Positions 14,701 to 16,830 of a stretch of 16,830 nucleotides of DNA are shown in pieces. Made by a program: the position numbers and the translations under genes. The notes under the pieces were generated by a model. That model searched no databases and was not told the origin of the DNA. It saw only the letters and a program-made list of their open reading frames with translations. How positions within the stretch are numbered: the first letter of the stretch is position 1; every line of letters begins with the position of its first letter. The stretch spans positions 1 through 16,830 of the forward strand of contig JAUWAH010000005.1 in assembly GCA_030602145.1 (NCBI GenBank), given 5' to 3'. The stretch comes from Desulfobulbus sp. (GTDB lineage Bacteria > Desulfobacterota > Desulfobulbia > Desulfobulbales > Desulfobulbaceae).

Positions 14701-15172
14701 GGGGGAGGGGGCCACGTTTCACGTCTATCTCCCGGCCGCGGAAAAAGAGGTGATGCCGACAGCCAAGGTCGAGACGGCTTCCCTGACGGGTCGGGGACGC
14801 CTTCTCTTTGTCGATGACGAAGCACTGCTGGCGGACATGGGCCGGGCCATGCTCGAACGGTTGGGCTATGAGGTCACTGTCTTCACCAGCAGCCTGGAGG
14901 CCCTGGCAACCTTCCAAAACGAACCGGACGCTTTCGACGCGGTGGTCACCGACCAGACCATGCCGGGCCTGACCGGGGTGGACCTGGCCCGAAGGATGCT
15001 CCGGATACGGCCCGGCCTGCCGATCGTCCTCTGCACCGGGTTCAGTAACCTTGTCAATGAGGAGCAGGCAAAACAGCTTGGTATTCAAGGCTTTATCATG
15101 AAACCTCTCACCAAGGGAGAGCTGGGTGCCTTGCTCAGAAAGGTGCTGGGTCCGAGGGAGGACCGCTTGTGA
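11747..15172 (+). CDS. Hybrid sensor histidine kinase with ABC-substrate-binding-like sensor, PAS domains and receiver
   Basis: A 1141-residue inner-membrane sensor kinase. A signal peptide (about 1-25) is followed by a periplasmic domain of the ABC substrate-binding type (about 31-320; PFRVLLISSYHPG, DAVMTADDDAL, VFLGVNN, ITGVIEAVSMEETI). A membrane helix lies at about 348-368. Three PAS/PAC units follow (about 380-495, 500-618, 625-748), the first two each ending in a D[IL]TERKQAE linker. The kinase core has the H-box IAHDFNN with His778, N-box Asn886/Asn890, G1 DTGPGIP (Asp934) and G2 GKGTGLGL. The C-terminal receiver carries Asp1023/Asp1024, phosphoacceptor Asp1069, Thr1097 and Lys1119. 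All catalytic residues are present. It would sense a small solute and relay through His-Asp transfer. The next gene starts 16 bases after the stop, implying an operon. No separate DNA-binding regulator is adjacent. Confidence 0.93.
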   Translation: MGRINALLVVWILAVGLVCVRAEFAQSRPDPFRVLLISSYHPGFPTFFQQIQGVRSVFADRNILLDVEFMDKKRFAAPESEAHFLASLSYKLGKIKPYDAVMTADDDALLFLLAHKAGLFPAQPAVFLGVNNITRARKQNARRDITGVIEAVSMEETIRLMLDLQPSARTVLALVDATPSSQGDLSTFRHLAASFPGVQFAELSLADHSFAEFQAELRTIGPSTAALLLSAYVDEAGERMQFEDSLRLILGSLRQPLFHLWYHGIGDGILGGKVISHEQQGKTAAELVVRILEGEPVENVKVIEESPNLTVVDYKVLKQFRLEETALPEGTVVFNRPFSLYDHYRYRIWGALGFLASQTILIAFLVQALRRKRKTETALRESEHRYASFFRNNHSVILIIHPKTGRIVDSNPAACAFYGYTHAEMVGRDIATINQLPPQDIQTEMEASRLQKRSRFLFTHRLASGELRDVEVYSGPITVNGEEVLCSIIHDITERKQAEQAVRERELFLAAILQTAADGFWVLDADGLVTEVNGAYCAMSGYAREELLGMPIGALDIGASIEEEKARTDRIAARGWEMFETVHRRKDGSTVPLEVSCTHLGEDGGRFVHFGRDLTERKQAEEQLRAALERTQIILASVQLGLILIGNDNRVEFINRACCNLFGLTETPAELLGMTAADLADKVVRACAEPEEALARIRQIVARNALVRNELVSLTGNRVLLRDFVPLVVNGQPYGRLWYHYDISEQKRVEEERKKLREQLVQAQKMEAIGTLAGGIAHDFNNILSAVLGYAEMAKEASPPGSEAARDLDMVMEAAQRAAALVRQILAFSRQGETKRIRLEPALMVKEAVKLLRSTIPSTITIDTRLEGDDMVVVADPVQMHQVVMNLCTNAYHAMEQTGGTIVIELRACELAAADLLSRPGVKPGRFVRLTVSDTGPGIPMEIRDKIFEPYFTTKGVGKGTGLGLAIVHGIASTAGGFAVCEGQPGEGATFHVYLPAAEKEVMPTAKVETASLTGRGRLLFVDDEALLADMGRAMLERLGYEVTVFTSSLEALATFQNEPDAFDAVVTDQTMPGLTGVDLARRMLRIRPGLPIVLCTGFSNLVNEEQAKQLGIQGFIMKPLTKGELGALLRKVLGPREDRL

Positions 15173-15188
15173 TCACCGAGGAGGGTGT

Positions 15189-16253
15189 ATGAACCGCAGT
15201 GCCACCGAAAGGAGCTTTTCCGGGTTTGCCCTGATAACAATGACACTCGTCTTTATCGGGCTGTACTTCACCTCATGGCATAACTACCTGCTCTTTCATT
15301 CCATCGCAGAGATCTACAGCATTGTCATCGGGTTTTCGGTCTTCGTGATCGGATGGAATTCAAGGAAATATATTCAAAACAATTACCTTCTCTTTGTGAG
15401 TGTCACCTATCTGTTTGTCTCGTTTCTTGATCTGCTCCACACCTTGAGCTATAAGGGCATGTCGATTTTCGGTGATTATGAGTATTACGCCAATCAGTTG
15501 TGGATCGGGGCAAGATTCATGGAGAGCGCTTCGCTGGCAGCAGGTTTTTACTTCATAGATAAAAAACACAGTTTCAATATAAAGTTCTTGGTTGTTTTGT
15601 ATTTTTTGTTAACGACGATCATCGTTTTATCGATTTTTTATTGGAAGATATTTCCTGTTTGTTTTGTCGAGGGTTATGGTCAGACATCGTTCAAAATTTA
15701 CAGCGAATATGCAATATGCTCAATTCTTGCTTTGAGTATGTATCTTCTTTTCAAAAACAGAATGTATTTTGAGAAAAAAATTTTCAAATACATTCTTTTT
15801 TCAATTGTATGCGCTATCGTCAGCGAGTTGTCTTTTACATTCTATATCGACAACTACGGTTTTTCCAACATGGTTGGCCATTATTTCAAGATATTCAGTT
15901 TCATTTTCATCTATTTGGCGTTGATCAAGAACGGCATCGAAAATCCCTACGAGCTGATTTTCAAGGAACTGCGCGATACCAATGTTCAACTGGTCAGGGA
16001 GATAGAAGAACGGAAGAGAGCGGAGGAGCAGAAAGAAAACCTGATCGCCAGTCTGCAAAAGGCCTTCGAGGATATAAAAGTCCTTGAGGGGATCATTCCC
16101 ATTTGCATGTTCTGCAAGAAAATACGCGATGATTCAGGCTATTGGAACCAACTGGAACAGTTCATCTCCCGGCATTCCGATGCCGAGTTCAGCCACGGCA
16201 TCTGCCCGACCTGTTATGAGCAGCACGCCAAGGAACTCCTGGCCGACGATTGA
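15189..16253 (+). CDS. MASE3-like membrane sensor with C-terminal four-cysteine tail
   Basis: A 354-residue protein. About seven or eight membrane segments fill residues 12-246, with conserved features of MASE3-type sensor domains (SFLDLLHTLSYKGM, QLWIGARFMESASL). A coiled coil at about 255-298 (LVREIEERKRAEEQ) follows. The final block carries LEGIIPICMFCKKIRDDSGY, then EFSHGICPTC, with Cys306, Cys309, Cys339 and Cys342. It is a likely metal-binding tail found at the end of many deltaproteobacterial PAS kinases. No histidine kinase, GGDEF, EAL or HD motif is present, so the output is not evident; it may partner the kinase before it. The start is ATG 15189 with GAGGAGG (15178-15184); the frame upstream overlaps the kinase and is not needed. 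The membrane part is more AT-rich than the kinase gene. Confidence 0.85.
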   Translation: MNRSATERSFSGFALITMTLVFIGLYFTSWHNYLLFHSIAEIYSIVIGFSVFVIGWNSRKYIQNNYLLFVSVTYLFVSFLDLLHTLSYKGMSIFGDYEYYANQLWIGARFMESASLAAGFYFIDKKHSFNIKFLVVLYFLLTTIIVLSIFYWKIFPVCFVEGYGQTSFKIYSEYAICSILALSMYLLFKNRMYFEKKIFKYILFSIVCAIVSELSFTFYIDNYGFSNMVGHYFKIFSFIFIYLALIKNGIENPYELIFKELRDTNVQLVREIEERKRAEEQKENLIASLQKAFEDIKVLEGIIPICMFCKKIRDDSGYWNQLEQFISRHSDAEFSHGICPTCYEQHAKELLADD

Positions 16254-16373
16254 GGGGGCACGATCCCGTTTTGAGCGTCTCGGCCGGCGGGGGGGCGGTG
16301 GGGAGCGGCTCTTATTCTGCCCTCCCGTGGGCGAGGTTGTTCACGATTGATGGTTTCGAAAAAAGTGGATTTC

Positions 16374-16444
16374 TGTCATTTCGAGGAGCGTAGCGAGAAA
16401 TCTCACTAGTATTCCGGAGATTTCTCGCTACGCTCGAAATGACA
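16374..16444. repeat. REP-like palindromic repeat, copy 2
   Basis: The left arm GTCATTTCGAGGAGCGTAGC then GAGAAATCTC pairs with the right arm GAGATTTCTCGCTACGCTCG then AAATGAC. The arms are identical except for three extra bases in the left arm. The loop is about 12 bases. It sits between the convergent ends of the MASE3-like gene and the minus-strand gene at 16477, and could also act as a transcription barrier. The rest of the 16254-16476 gap is empty. Confidence 0.88.
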
Positions 16445-16476
16445 AAACGGTCGTTTTCCTCCATTTTGCCAGTGTA

Positions 16477-16830
16477 TCACGATTGGCCGAGGAAGTTGCT
16501 GATTTCGTTGTAGGTGATGATCTCGATCGGGGCCTCCATGTTCTGTGAACGGATCGTCACCGGCGGCGTGACACCCTGCCGGATCGGCAGCAGTTGCGGT
16601 TTGTCGTCGTCGACGAAGACGATGATCGCCGGGGCGCGGACCGTGTCTTCCAGGCGGTAGGCCACCAGTTTGGTGGTGTGTTTGTCGACGATGATTTCGT
16701 TGTCGTGCAGGGTCAGCATATCGGGCTCCATGTTGAGGTGGATGCGGTGATCATGGCTTCGTCGTGACGGCAGCGGGATGCATACCCTTGCGCGCCCGGC
16801 GAGGCGGTCCATGATACGCGATTTCAGCCC
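16477..16830 (-). CDS. Unknown protein, partial at window edge
   Basis: The minus-strand frame is open from the right edge to the stop at 16477-16479. An ATG at 16810-16812 gives 111 residues, but the frame continues to the end of the window without a stop, so the true start may lie outside. A later Met (MEPDMLTLHDNEIIVDKHTT) is another possible start. The C-terminal 80 residues look like a small beta-rich domain (LVAYRLEDTV, APAIIVFVDDDKPQLLPIRQ) ending IITYNEISNFLGQS. I do not recognise a family. It is convergent with the sensor operon, with the palindromic repeat between them. Confidence 0.55.
   Translation of the reverse strand, partial: GLKSRIMDRLAGRARVCIPLPSRRSHDHRIHLNMEPDMLTLHDNEIIVDKHTTKLVAYRLEDTVRAPAIIVFVDDDKPQLLPIRQGVTPPVTIRSQNMEAPIEIITYNEISNFLGQS

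Noticed and set aside
12710..15088. Minus-strand frame of 792 codons
   Set aside because: It is antisense to the hybrid histidine kinase, whose domains are complete on the plus strand; the translation is Arg/His/Pro-rich with no motifs.

Overview
The window looks like a chromosomal stretch of a GC-rich Gram-negative bacterium. Three things point to a sulfur- or metal-reducing deltaproteobacterium (Desulfobacterota): the very large hybrid histidine kinase, the C-terminal CxxC...CPxC tail that is common on sensor proteins of that group, and the CCA-encoded tRNA-Arg end. This taxonomic call is inference from protein style only. No housekeeping marker gene is present.

Left part (1-2250): the end of an integrative element. 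It carries a tyrosine integrase (752-1987, -) and a small helix-turn-helix, excisionase-like gene (140-363, -). The small gene is cut by the end of an IS21-like insertion sequence marked by five 23-bp repeats (20-134). The element stops at the displaced 3' half of a tRNA-Arg(UCU) gene (2166-2210), which keeps the original tRNA terminator. Repeated GGTTCTACA sites in front of the integrase are probably its arm-type binding sites. Further right lie a scrap of a second tyrosine recombinase (about 2422-2530), an intact Phd/VapC toxin-antitoxin pair with a palindromic operator (2615-3335), and the decayed 3' end of a Fic-family gene (3528-3720, -).

Middle part (3837-11580): a YbiT-type ABC-F ATPase (-), an alpha/beta hydrolase (+), then an integron-like stretch. 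An AT-rich cassette gene of unknown function (6949-7566) is bounded by a GTTAGCG core and a well-formed attC site (7568-7630). The inverse core of that attC is the exact complement of the leading core. A second cassette follows with a frameshifted methyltransferase, cut short at about 8097 where a REP-associated tyrosine transposase (RAYT) module begins. The RAYT gene (8181-8876) is followed by a long palindromic repeat, and a second copy of this repeat lies at 16374-16444. Next come an intact methyltransferase, a GNAT acetyltransferase, a nitroreductase, a small unknown ORF and a GNAT pseudogene. No integron integrase is visible, so the cassettes are a stray pair in this window.

Right part (11747-16830): a likely two-gene signalling operon. 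The first gene is a 1141-residue hybrid histidine kinase with a periplasmic ABC-substrate-binding-like sensor, PAS domains, kinase core and receiver. Sixteen bases later comes a MASE3-like membrane protein ending in a four-cysteine tail but lacking any recognisable output domain. A partial unknown gene on the minus strand runs off the right edge.

Overall this is a mosaic region shaped by repeated insertion (integrase element, IS21-like element, integron cassettes, RAYT/REP), with several broken genes at the junctions.
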